Source: Dermatemys mawii (Eukaryota; Chordata; Testudines; Dermatemydidae). From it: DNA of 64,000 nt. Made by a program: the position numbers and the translations under genes. Positions 1 through 12,500 of the stretch are shown piece by piece (the stretch's first letter is position 1; every line of letters starts with the position of its first letter). The notes beneath the pieces are model-generated. The model was not told where the DNA came from and ran no database searches. It was given only the letters and a program-made list of their open reading frames with translations. Location: NCBI GenBank assembly GCA_007922305.1, contig ML677343.1, positions 28,835,915 to 28,899,914 on the forward strand, in the 5' to 3' direction.

Positions 1-3000
1 AGACATAGAGGTTACTTTACTAAACCTTCATAAGAGCTTGAACAACATGGGCGTTGCCTTGAAAGAGTACCTATATCAGATATTTTGTCTTGAATTTCAT
101 ATTTTTAATGACAATGAGAAGTTGTTTACTCTTTTATTTGATTGCGGAATAGAATTTGAACATCTGTCATGCTTTATCCATTTTTATTCGTTCTGTCACT
201 GAGACCTGTAGTTACTCAAAGATCTAGAAAGAGTGTGTATATATTTTTTTCTGTTAAGCCACATTCTGTTTTCTTCTTTACTCTCTTTATCTTGCCATTT
301 CGCCACCCATGCATTCTCGTTCCCATCCAAGAAGGGATGATGTTTTTATACTTAAAATGTCTAAAATATGAAAAGATCATTAGGGATACAGAAGTCTTCT
401 CAATACTGTTATTCTTCTCAATAATTTTCCATGATAGTATACAAGAAAGTATTTTATTTTTTAATCATTTAAAGAAAATAGAAAGGATCAGATTCAATGG
501 AGAAATGTTTGTGACACTCCAAGGTCTGAACCATTAGCATTTAGGACAATGGTACCAGTTATCTGCATAGCAACTTGTCCTGTGTTTTCAGTGGCAAACT
601 TGAAGGCTTTGATTGCTTTTATTCAGAGTGAGGAGGACATGGCAAGAGGCTGGGAAGGATGAGACAGCCAGTCTACACAGAAAACACTGGTTCAAACAAA
701 GGAAGACAGATATATGCTTGTTTGAATAATTCAGATTTGCTTTGCTTTTACAGCTGAACGCATTTGAAACCTTCACAGGGAAGATTCAGAGAACGTGTAC
801 AAATCATTAAATGAAAATGCACACAGCAAAAAACAAAAAGATATTCCCCAGTTCTCCAAAAAGTTTTTTTTTAATTATCCCAGCTAGCTCATCACCAAAT
901 AAAGTTTTCTAGTAAAATAGACTTTTTTAATTCTTTTTCTTATTGAAAAAAGGATTTATTTTCCCTGTACTATTTAGAATATTGCTGAGGCTAAATTTTC
1001 AAAGATGAGCCATCACCCATAGATTCCATGACATAGATTACTTTACTTAGTATTTTTTATTTTATCAGTTTCAGGGTCAGTTTCTGATAGTTGTGAGTTT
1101 TTCTTTCTTCCTTACTCCCGAACATCTCATTGGCTCCTTAGGGATTCCACCCACTTATCTCTTCCTCCTTTCTGGCACAAACTTCTTATGTTTCAGCAAG
1201 TTCCTCCCAAAACTAGAAGATGCTTCACCTGAGTCCTCCAGTGCTCTGTTCTTTTCTCCCTCCTCTTCAATATCCATTTGAGACCACAAGGAGCGGTAAA
1301 ATTTCCTGGCAGTAATGCCAGTAGAGCACTGAGGACACCCAGCAGTAATTTTTACCCATCCCATTAAAGGCATCTGGACCCGTTTATCAACATGGTGCAA
1401 AACCACATGATCCTGTTATTTCCTCACTAAGTCTAGATGAACAAGGTAGCATTATTGTGCAAAATGCCTTCCACTTCCAGCTTGCTATAAATTTCATCTC
1501 TTCTTCCCAGAAAAAAGATCTGGCCATTGTGATCCTTTCATTGTCTCGAAACTGGATTACTGCATCGGGGTCAAAGATTAAAGTGATGCAGAGGTTCTAG
1601 TTTGTGAAACGTGCCAGCTTTCCTTCTCAGTGAGCTGTCACTGATTCCCAGTCTGCCTCCATTGCCAAATCAAGACAATGAGCCTGACTTCAAAGCCAGA
1701 CTATGTGTGTTATCAACCAAATCTCATTTCATGAGCCTTCAGGACAGCTGTTCTTATATTTATTCCAGGGAAGAATATATGAAGGCAGATTAAGATATTC
1801 AGCTGTGGAATGGACTTCCAGAGAAGTCTAAAGTTGGTCTCTCTCGGAGTACATAGCAAGAGCTTTCTGGTCCAGAAAGATTTCCCCAGTATAATCAAAA
1901 TTATTTTATTTTTAACGTGTGTGTGTATATATCCACCCAGAGCTTCCTATGACCAGCAAAAGAGAAGAACAGAAGACTTCATGAGGCTCCATTAGTTGCT
2001 ATGCAGATCTAATTTAGCTGGAAAGCACGTGTATAATGTGATTATGGATGCTGTAGAAAATCCTAAGATTTCTTGAAACAGAGTGGGTTTCAAGATCAAT
2101 GTATGCCTATATGTTTGCAACTCAATTGGGTCTATGGTAACCAGACAGCAAATGTGAAAAATCGAGATGAGAGTTTGGGGTAGTAGGAGCCTATAGAAGA
2201 AAAAGACTCCAAAATCGAGTCTGTCCCTATAAAATTGGGACATCAGGACATTGTGTCTACAGACTACCAGGCAAACTTTGTGGGAGAAGCTAAAGAGCAA
2301 TGTAAAATGTAACACCCCATGGAATGTACTATAGGTGCAAAGGTCCAGGATATCTTACTTTAGCATGTGAAATAATTATCATGAAATTTATTTATCCTTT
2401 AATTTCAGCATACTTGAGGCAAACCAGTATATAGGCAATCATACCCTTTTTTCATGTAAGTAGTGAAAGAGTTATATTAATCCACTAGCTCCAGGTAATG
2501 GATCCTACATTTCATACCAAAGTGCTTGATTCTCTAGTCTGGGGCTTGCCACACTGCAGCCAGGGAGCAGGGTCAGGGGCTTCTCCACATAGCTCCCAGA
2601 AGCAGCAGCATGGTCCCCCTCCTGCTCCTATAGCCAGGGGGCTCTGCTCTGCATGCTACTCCAGCCCAAAGCACTGCCCCCGCAGCTTCCATTGGCCAGG
2701 AGCCGTGACCAAAGGGAGCTGTGGGAGCGATGCCTGTGGACTGGGCAACATGCAGACTGCCTGGCTGTACCTCCGTGTAGGAGCTGGAGAAGGGCATGCC
2801 ACTGTTTCTGGAGTAAGCACCACCCCGAGCCTGCACCTCTGAGCCTCTCCCGCACCCCAACCACCGCCCCAGCCCTGATCTTCCTCCCGTTCTCTGAACT
2901 CCTTGATCCCAGCCTGGAACAGCTTCCTGCATCCCAGACCCCTCATCCCGAGCCTCACCCCAGAGCCTGCACCCACAGCCAGAGACTGCACCCCTTTCCA

Positions 3001-3505
3001 CACCCCAACCACTGTCCCAGCCCTGATCCCCCTCCTAACCCTTTGATTCCAGCCCAGAGCACCCTCCTGCACCCCAAGTGCCTCAGCCCTACCCCAGAGC
3101 CTGCACCCCAAGCTGGATCCCTCACCCCCCACCCCCAGTTTTTTGTGAACATTCATGGCCCGCTGTACAATTTCTGTTCCCAGATGAGGCCCTTGGGCCA
3201 AAAAGTTTGGCCACCCCTGTTCTAGAGTTTGTAACTGAAAGTGATGGTAGTCTTTATCTCTCATCTCTGATTATGGTAAATTAGTCTCTATAGAGTATCA
3301 AACAACAATGTAGGGATGAGCGTGTGAATATATATAGATAAATGTGTGTATATGTGAAAATATAAGTTCTAGATGGCATTTTGGACAATTGGATATAAAA
3401 AGTTATTTTTAAATGATTGAGGTATTCCTAATTAATTTAACATAAAATGTTATTTTTAAAGAGCTGTTTTGCCTATCATTAAATCTTATTTTCTTTTCTT
3501 TGCAG
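1..3505 (+). other. USP10 intron (upstream of first coding exon in window)
   Basis: This is non-coding DNA ending in a good acceptor (a T-rich tract, then GCAG at 3502-3505). It is AT-rich up to about 2.5 kb, where I see no recognisable gene or repeat. A GC-rich hAT-like repeat occupies about 2539-3219. I looked for the G3BP-binding exon (encoding the FGDF region) and did not find it, so this is taken as an intron rather than the 5' end of the gene. Confidence 0.75.
2539..3219 (-). repeat. hAT-like non-autonomous DNA element with internal degenerate tandem repeats
   Basis: Read on the minus strand, the right edge begins CAGGGGTGGCCAAACTTTTT, a common hAT terminal-repeat form. A similar but diverged form occurs at the left edge near 2539. 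The interior (about 2820-3130) is a C-rich degenerate tandem array in which phrases such as CCTGCACCCC and CCCTGATCCCC recur at roughly 50-70 bp. GC content is far above that of the flanking intron. Long open frames here on both strands come from the low stop density of GC-rich repeat DNA and are not genes. The candidate target duplication (TCTCTAGT / TCTAGAGT) is imperfect. Confidence 0.6.
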
Positions 3506-3551
3506 CTTCCTCCATACAATGAAACAGTTTCTTGTGGTATTAAGTCTACAG
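3506..3551 (+). CDS. USP10: USP10 coding exon (human exon 3 equivalent)
   Basis: 46 nt, entering in phase 0 and leaving in phase 1, flanked by GCAG and GTGAGC. It encodes [15 protein letters not shown] plus one base, matching the human LPPYSGTVLCGTQA segment just after the G3BP-binding region. It is shorter than the mammalian exon, which carries an extra stretch (around DKLPDG) before EYQRIEF. The difference may reflect donor choice or the candidate exon at 5353-5439. Confidence 0.9.
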
Positions 3552-6500
3552 GTGAGCATCATGATAGTAAGAAATCATTCCTTTTTTTTTTTTTTTTTTT
3601 TCCAGGCTCTCCCCATAGTGTCCTGATATAGTACAGACTGTCTTTAAATTAGTCCAGTTCAGATTGATTAGCATGTGTATGTGCATGTATTTGATAGGCT
3701 GCTTTTTCAACACTTGCTAGCCCGTTGAAATCTACAAGAATGTTTGTGAATCTTGTTTTAACATTTTTCTGTGGCTAACTGTAGTAAGTATGCTCGCTAC
3801 TTCACTGTGGCCGTTAGTGCTGCAACAATTCCATTAAAAACTTTCTTGTTGAAGCTTTTAAAATTCAGTTGAAAAAATTGCTTAGGGCTAGAGCTTAGTA
3901 TGGAGTGCTTAATCAAGGAGCAGCTAAAATAAATAGCTTGGATAGCACTTACCCATCTGTGGACTTTTACTTCCCCCTCTGTAAAAGTCTCATCTCAAGT
4001 ATTTTTTGGCAGTTGCAGCCTGAAGATGACTCTGAGAGCAGTGTGCTGCTTAGTGTTCAGCATGACATGGTGTTTCTATGTGGCTCAGCTGTTTTTCTGG
4101 AAAATCCTTTTTTGGAGAGAGAGAGAGAGAGAGAGTATAACTCGCAGTGTAAGAACGTATTACCAAGCTCGGATTTAAAGCAGTAATGGTCACATGGTAC
4201 ATGCTTTTCCCACACCTTCAAAACGGCGAGGGGGTGGGGGGCGAGGAACAGCGATGGCTGGTTTCATAATGATGTATTATTTCATATTTACATAACTCCT
4301 TCCATCTGAGGATTTCAATTCTTTATAAAAGTCTGCATAATACTTCTACGAAGTAGGTAAATATTGTCATTTTACGGCTGAGTTAATATAGTTGTAGAGA
4401 AGTTGAGACTTGTCCAAAGGTATTTGGGAAGCTTGTGGCAAAACTGGGAATAGAATCTCGATCTCCTTTAGCTAAAAATACACTTGATGTTTGTTTTAAA
4501 TTTGGCAGGTCTTTAGCACAGCATTTGAAATAGCCATTAACATTTTGTAGAAGAACTAAATCTACAAGGTAACATTAGGGAAAGCATAAACATAAAGATA
4601 AAAGTAATTGGCCATAATGTTCAAATTTTGGTGACTAAACTTAGATGCCTAAACAAAGATTCAGGGTACTGAACTAATTTTTTCAGTGGTGCTGAGCAAT
4701 AGCTCCATCTGAAATCAGGGGAAGTTGTGAGTGCCTAGCACCTTTGGAAATCTGGGGGAAAATTTTTCAAGTGCCTAAATATGCATTTAGGTGCCTGACT
4801 TTAAAGGCCTAAGTTTGAAATAGGGATGATTACCCACATGGCTTTCTGTATGGGTTAGCAGAAGCTATATAGAAAGTTGGTTTCTACAAACGTTTTTCAG
4901 ATCCTGCCCAGACCATAAATACTCCCTTCCTCCCCTAAGATCGGTTAATGACGGCAAATCAAACTTTGCCTGAAAAATGTGTCTTAACAAACCTGTACTG
5001 TAATGTGGCTGCATAGTATCATACTTACGGCTGCATAAAAAGCAGTTGAAACTGAAATGGAAAATATTATTCAGGCAAAGTCTTGTTAGTAACATTGAGA
5101 TGACCCATTAATCACATAACCATAGTATAAAATGTTGCTGTTTTTATGGTGTAATGATATCTACAATGAATGGCTGTAGGAGCTGTTGATGCATATTATG
5201 AATAATTGCATTTGGCTAAAAAACTGCATGATACACAGTGCATACTAATTCTTAATACGCATTCACAGCTTTTATTATAATGCATTGACATGATACATTG
5301 TAACATCTTCAAAGGGTATCTTGTCAATGTGCAGTATTCTTCATACCTTCAGGTGCATCCATTTCAATCCATGCAACAATAGATCCTCGAAACACCACGG
5401 AATGGATTGAAACAAAGGTGGCTGGAAGCAAAGTGGAAGGTACAAAAATAACCATAAAAGAAAGTTGGTCTCTTTCATATTTTTCTTTAAAAAGGCACTA
5501 AATATAATGTTAAAACAGATGAGATTCTGTCATAACTAGTGGCAGTGGGAAAATGAGTGTTATGACTCAACCTTCACAGTTCCTGTAAATAAGAATTATT
5601 TCAGGGATTTGACTTAAAAGAGTTAAAGTTTTAACTCCTTTTTGGTTGATTTTATCCATTTTACAGTTATTGTAAAATAAATATTTTTATTACTGCAGTC
5701 TGTCTATAAATAAGACTTAAATTCCTTTGCTAATAATCCCCTGATTTGCGGGATTAATAGCATGTGCAGTTTTGCTCCAGACTTTAAAATAGCATACCAA
5801 GTATTAGTCCAAAAGCAATTTTTTCTAGTAAGAATTTAGGAAAAATCCTGTTTGTGATTGGTTTTAAATTTTAATAAGTTTTAATTAGGGATTGGAAGAT
5901 TTCAACAGGTATTAAGAAAAATACACAAGTTATTCCTAAAACTTAAAATATTGTGATTGGCATCAACTCTGTTATGTTCTGTGGCATAAAAACAAGTGTT
6001 CATGACACTGATACGCTCATTAACATGGATCTGTTGAAATGCCATGTGCACAAATAAATTGCACAAAATAATGTTATCCTGTTAGCAAATATATAGGTAA
6101 ACTAGATGAATCTGTAGCTGTAGAGATTAATGTGCCATATTATAAGTATTTATTTTGAAATAGTGACCTGTGTTGTTTGAACAGGAATCCTGTAGGAAAA
6201 GGATGATCTGAAACTCACTTTCTAGCAACCCTTCCCCCCCCCCCCCCCCCAAGCTCATGGAAGCAGTAATATATGTACCATTGAAAATCACACACAATTG
6301 TTTTCTGATTAAATATTAATGAATGTGTGTCCTGGGAACTACTAAAATTCAAAAAACAGCATGAATGTTATAATCTTAATTACATTACACCCCTTTTGGT
6401 ATTCATGAAAATTTCTTAACAGTTACACACTTTAAATGTCAAGGTAGCCTGAGGCATGCAGTGTTACTAGTTTTGTAATCTATTGATAAGATATATATGC

Positions 6501-9500
6501 CATGGTCACTAAAGTTCTTGCAACATACAGTTGCACTTGCAACATACAGTTCTTTGGCATCATGTATAAACAGGAATTTAGTTAGGTTTTACATTTAAAA
6601 AACCATGACTATGACAGCATTTTGATATATTTCAGTCTATGAAAAATTTTCTTAGCATTTCTTGAAAGTTGTTATGAAATTATCGAGGTAAATTATTTCT
6701 CATTGTTCATATACTCACTGTCAATTAATTTATATTTTAAATGTAATTTTATGTCTGGCTTTGATCCAGTCACATTAATTGTATTTCATGTGATACATAA
6801 AATGAATATCATATCTTTTTATTATTAAGCTGCTGATAATTTTGGATTTCCAAAATCTGAAATGGTAAAATATCCAGTTGATTAGAATGTAAAATATCAT
6901 TCTTCCATTTGTGATTTGTCTTAAATATTCTTAATTAAAAAATCTAATAAGTTGCACAGGAGGCTTTTACTTTACTTTAGAAAAATGCAGTTTATAGACT
7001 TACTGACATAGAAAATAAGACCTTCTTTAAAGATGTGCAGTAGTATGAAAAATATGGTTCTTTTCATCACATGCTATGTTCCTCATCCTGCAGTTGGATC
7101 CAGGCAGACTACTGTTGAAGTCCTTGAGACTCCGTATGGCTGACATGGCACAACTGTGTTTATTGCAGGATCTGCGCCCATATTTTCTTAAACTGCAGTC
7201 CTACTCTGTGTTGCAGGAAAAATTCGATACTCTTTGCATCCTCATTTCATTTTAAAATCTTTTAAAACCATCCTTTTTCAAGACTCAAATGGACATTGAG
7301 GATGATTTTTGTTTGTATGAGGAACGTCATTTATACTTACGTTTCAGGAAAACAGACTTGTCTGTTACTAGTGTTGTATCTTTGTGACTGGACTTTGCTA
7401 ACAGAGGTTTTTAATTTATTTTGTCCAGGAGAGGATTATCGGAGAATTGAATTTGGTGTTAATGAAGTTATTGAGACAGAGTCATCTGTGTTGAATAATG
7501 CTGACTACAGTATTTCGAGCACTCTGAATCCTCAAGCTCCAGAATTTATTCTTGGTTGTGCATCGACTCAGAAAACCCATGATGACATTCTTAATGAAGC
7601 TAACTACAACTCCATAGACTGCCAGTTCACTGATCCTGCCCTTGCTTTGGATAGCGGTTCTAATCCTGAAAATGATAGCTTATCTGGGGGCCTTGGACAA
7701 CGGGAGCGTAAAAAGAAGAAAAAAAGACCACCTGGATATTACAATTATTTGGAAGATGTCAGTGATGGCATTGTTCCTGCAGAGGCTCTTGTAAATGGGC
7801 ATGCAAATTCATCAGGACTTAATAGTATAAGCACAGAAGATACAGAACTTACAGGAGACATACCATCATCAGCCTCACCAAGGACTTGTAACAGCCCTGA
7901 AAATTCTGTGGACTTCATTAGTGAAGCTGTGTCTGATGATTCTGTTTCTAGTGTATTAGACAATATCAGGACTGCAGGGCAGCCTGAAATATGCAGTGTT
8001 ACCAATTCTGAACAATTCTGCATCCCCTCAGAGGCTAGCAGAGATAGCCCTTTAAGGACAGCTGTTGTAGAACCTTATGATGGTACTGATACTACTGAAA
8101 ATCTTGGTGTTACTAATGGACAAACACTTGAATCCTCTGAGGGCACAGCTGCCAATGGGGTAGAATTGCACACTATGGAAAGCACTGACTCAGACCAACC
8201 TAAGCCTGAGGATGTTTCACCTATTACTGAGGCGGCAGCCCCAGTTTCAGGATCAGTCCCTATTAATCAGCCTGCAAAATCGTGGGCTAGTCTTTTTCAC
8301 AATTCCAAGCCCTCTGCTTCCACATCTGTGGCCTATGTTGAGACTAAGTGTACCCCTCCTGCCACATCTACTCTGGTCCCTGAAAAACAGGTTGAAGTCA
8401 AAGAGGGACCTGTTCCAGTTTCAGAGGATCCTGTAGCCATAAAGATTGCAGGTATAGTTAACAGACACTAGAGTGGACATTCTGGTAGAAGAGTAACACA
8501 TTTTGCTTTACACAAGAGTATACAGTAGTGAAAGAGAGGAGAGACAGTTACGTTAATGCAAGATTAAGGTTGATTTTAATTACACAATTCAGAAAATTAA
8601 CATAGTTATACAGCGGGTAACTATTTCAACTCTATCTTTTGAATAAACATTGCAATAATGTAATATGTGGTCATACAACAGAAATACAGTAATATAAATG
8701 CTACATATAAGCATCTAAAGCTACGCAAGGTGTGGTTTAAATTTAGCAGCTCAGAGTTTAATTGAAGTCTTACTGGAGAAGCAGTTTAGAAAGAAGTATT
8801 TGCTTTCTGTTGAACTGTATTTGCTAAATAGTATGTGTCATTTCTAGTGTTTGTGATCCTGTTATAACACATACATGCAAGGGAAGAGCTTTCAGATTGC
8901 TTATGTTAAAGTTAAGATATTCAGTTAATGTTAATATTTAAGCTATAATTCATTAACGTAATTCTTTGATTTTGTTTTACTCTTTTTAGGGCCGTCAAAA
9001 ATTTATTGCAATTAATCACAGTTTTAATCACACTACTAACCCATAATAGAATACCAGTTAATTAAATATTTTTAGATGTTTTCTACAGTTTCAAATTGAA
9101 GTTGACCTACTTAGATCTACTTACTGTGGTGTTTTTGCTGTGGTAAGTCAATGGCTGACACTCTCCCGTTGACTCTGCCTGTGCTCTCGCCTTGGTGGAG
9201 TACCGGAGTCGACGGAAGAGCACTTGGCAGTCAATTTATTGCCTCTAGACTAGACACGATAAATTGACCCCTCGCTGGATCGATCGCTGCCTGTCGATCA
9301 AGTGGGTAATGTATACAAGCCCTAAGTGATTGTCTGACCAAGAAGTAGGACTGAGTGGACTTTGTAGGCTCTAAAGTTTTAAGCTGTTTTTTTTTTTGAT
9401 GCAGTTTCTTTGTACATAATGCTACATCTGTAAGTTCAACTTCCATGATAAAGAGATTGCACTGGAGTACTTGTATGAGGTGAATTAAAAAATAAATTAT

Positions 9501-12500
9501 TTTGCTTTTTACAGTGCAAATATTTGTAATACAAATAAATAAAGTGAGCACTGTACATTCGTATTCTGTGTTGTAATTATAATTGAAATTAATATATTTG
9601 AAAATGTAGTAAACATCCAACAATATTTAAAATAAATGGTATTCTGTTGTTTAACAGCACGATTAATTGCACTATTAATTTTTTTAATTGTGCAGTTAAT
9701 TGTGATTAAAGAAATCACTTGACAGCTCTAAAAAATAGAAAATTTAGTGTTTCAGTAAGCAGTCAAAACAACCCTAGCTGCATTTGTATGAATACGTAAT
9801 CCCCCACATCTGGAGAGGCTTTGTTTAAATATTATAAAATTAAAAAACAATCCCTTTTATTTGTATCCTCTGAACAGGCCCGAGCAAAAGCATAAGAAAC
9901 CTCAGCCCAATGATACATATGGGTAAAGTTATAAAAAATAGGGGCTTTGGCCAGAAGTGCCATCACACCCATAGCTATAACGAAGTATGCTAAAATGGTA
10001 CGTTCTGGTAAAATTGAATAAGAATTTGCAAAATATGTAAATAAACCTAATTAATTGTCCTTTAAGAGGCTCAGCCTATGGGTATTTATTCTTCCAAAAA
10101 TGTTGTCATATGTATCTTCAAAGTAGAATGCTGTATGTAAAAATGCTTGCACAAAATGCTGTTGATATGCCATTAACTAGTCTATAAGTAAACTGGAAAC
10201 TAGAGTGTGGACAATTTCTAGTGAAAGATTATCTGTATTTGGGAGTTTGGTACTCTAACCAGAAATTTACCTGGGGCTTTCTATCCCAAACAAGAAGGAC
10301 CCTACTTGTGAATGTAAATAGTCTATTTTTTCCCTGTCAGTAGTAGTTCAGTTTGAGGCTTGTAAGTAATGGTCTCATTCGCTAAAGTTACTTAAATTCT
10401 GTAATTTTGCCTGGGGGTCGGGGGCAAATCCAGCCTGACTTATTCATACATGTAGTCTTATTTGCTTACGTGGAACTACTCACATTAGACTATCAGTGTT
10501 CAGCACTCATGGTACTGACCTAGCCCAGCTCTGCTTTGCTTTTTAAACTAGATGAGATCAGACATTCAGAATAGCACAGAAATGGCTGTTTAACGAGAAA
10601 CTGTCAATTTTAAAATTACACTACAGTCTAATTTTTTCCCTAGTATTGTTGTAACACCTAAAGTATTATAAGTGAAAGAAATTACAAGAAATCTTCTTTA
10701 GTTTGTTGTTTGTTTGAAAGCACTTCATGTTTCATCATTTTCACTGTTTTCTCTGTATAGCCAGATACTATTTTTTTTTTCCTGCTTATATCTGTCATCA
10801 ATGTAAGAGGAGAGAAAAATGTGTGGTTTTTTTTTTTAAATTATTATAAAACTGCAAAGTTGGCAAAGGAGATAAATGGGTATAGTCCTTGAAATTACTT
10901 TTAATTTTTTTAAGTGATTAGGTTACATTAACTAGATGTAAAGCATCCAGCAATTGTCTCAATACCAACATTGTTGTTCCTGTATTTTATCACAAGATCC
11001 ACTTATATATTGGTTATATATTATTTGAGTTTTCTTACCCTGTTAGCTTTAAAATGTTACAAACTGCACTATGGGTAACAAGTTTAAAAAATTATGAAGG
11101 TTATTCCTATGGGAAAATGGTGAAGAACAATTTGACTTTACCCTTTACCTCTTTGACTTAAAGGGCCATTGGAAAATGTGTGTTCATTTTCAGGTTTCCA
11201 GTTAATTGTTTTTGAAAGGTTTTACAGATACTGTGGCTTTAGGGTCACAGCCAGCAGACGAGCATTAAGCTCTTATTTAAAAAAGACAAAAAATGTATTT
11301 TGTTAAAAGTTCATAAAAATTGTCATAAAATAGTGAGATGCAAATTTATATTTTATGAAACTGAGTTTTTAACATTCATTTAAGATGTGATTTTTTTGAA
11401 TTGTGTGTTGTGTATTTTAAAAAGATAGCTGAGTTAAAAAAACATTTTAAAACAAATTCCCCTGTCTGTTTTCAGCTGTTAGCGGTTGGAGTAAATTAGA
11501 ACAGTCTTGGGGTTTCTCCATCTGTTCTGTGGATCAGCTCTACATAGAGCTGCAATAAAAGCAAAGCCATCTATATGTACCTGATCAGCCAGGCCATAGA
11601 ATGTAGCCAAATAGGTGATTGGGTATGTATGTTTATCATATACATACATATTCACACATGTTTAACTTTTTGTAATTTGTTAATACAAATAAATATGTCA
11701 AAATATATGTACCAAAAACTTTAAAAATCCTAATGTAACTAAAATTTTTAATATTTTAATGTTAAAATATTAAATTTTCTATTGATTTTTAGGTTCTCTG
11801 TTTTAAAAGCAAAAATCTGAATTTGGGGCCTAAATTGACCGGATGGCATACCTTTAAATCTGTCTAAAACTAACACAGTATCTCACATGTTTTGAGCTTA
11901 ATGGTTATAATTAGAGTCTAATATTTGTATTAGGCTTTAATGCTTTTGGCCCAGTCTGGCATGGTGGTGGTGAGTTCTGGCTTTATTGGGAGGTAAGAGT
12001 GTTTATCAGTTTATCATTTCATCTAATTGGGCCTGTTAGTGTTTTGACATTTTACATTTTAAGTGATTTTAAAGTAGCAGCGTTGTGCAATTTAATAAAA
12101 ATCTGACCAACTTTACAATTGTTATAACACCATAGGGAATTTACATTAGATTCTGATTACTTTTTATCAAAACAATGTATTCTGTTTTAAGAAAAACTTT
12201 CTAAAAATCCTTTTATCAGTGATAGTACACACACAAAGAAGAAAAGTCTCTGGAACAAAGATTTTTAAACACCTCCCCTCCAAAAATTAAGAGGCAAACA
12301 TATCTTTTTTTCTTTTGGGGGATATTGCTTAGAGTGGAGAGTCGGAATCATTTAATAGTATTTTAAAAGTAATTTAAAAACACAAGACTTCTTATGAAGT
12401 GTGTGACTGACTGACAAACTTGGTATGTTGATCTTGCATCTCTTGGTATCAGTCCTAATCTGGAGGGACTACTTTGAGAGGAAAAAGGATAGTTCAGTAG

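Larger units (their letters stand above)
3552..5352 (+). other. USP10 intron
   Basis: Non-coding. It contains a T run at 3582-3602, an (AG)n microsatellite at 4116-4135, and a MIR-like remnant at about 4360-4480. An amniote-type repeat remnant at about 4610-4830 has recurring AAGTGCCTAAATATGC / TTTAGGTGCCTGA phrases. No gene is supported. Confidence 0.7.

Noticed and set aside
169..537. 122-codon open frame at the left edge
   Set aside because: Phe/Ile/Leu-rich composition from AT-rich DNA, no homology seen, no splice context relating it to USP10 exon 2.
2573..3264. Several long overlapping open frames on both strands (up to 202 codons)
   Set aside because: They lie inside a GC-rich repeat with degenerate tandem units, show only low-complexity Pro/His/Gly-rich peptides, and occur on both strands at once, as expected from few stop codons rather than coding.
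7296..7428. ATG-initiated extension upstream of the large USP10 exon
   Set aside because: The acceptor at 7427-7428 and alignment to USP10 place the exon start at 7429. The upstream residues have no homology and no donor-side support.
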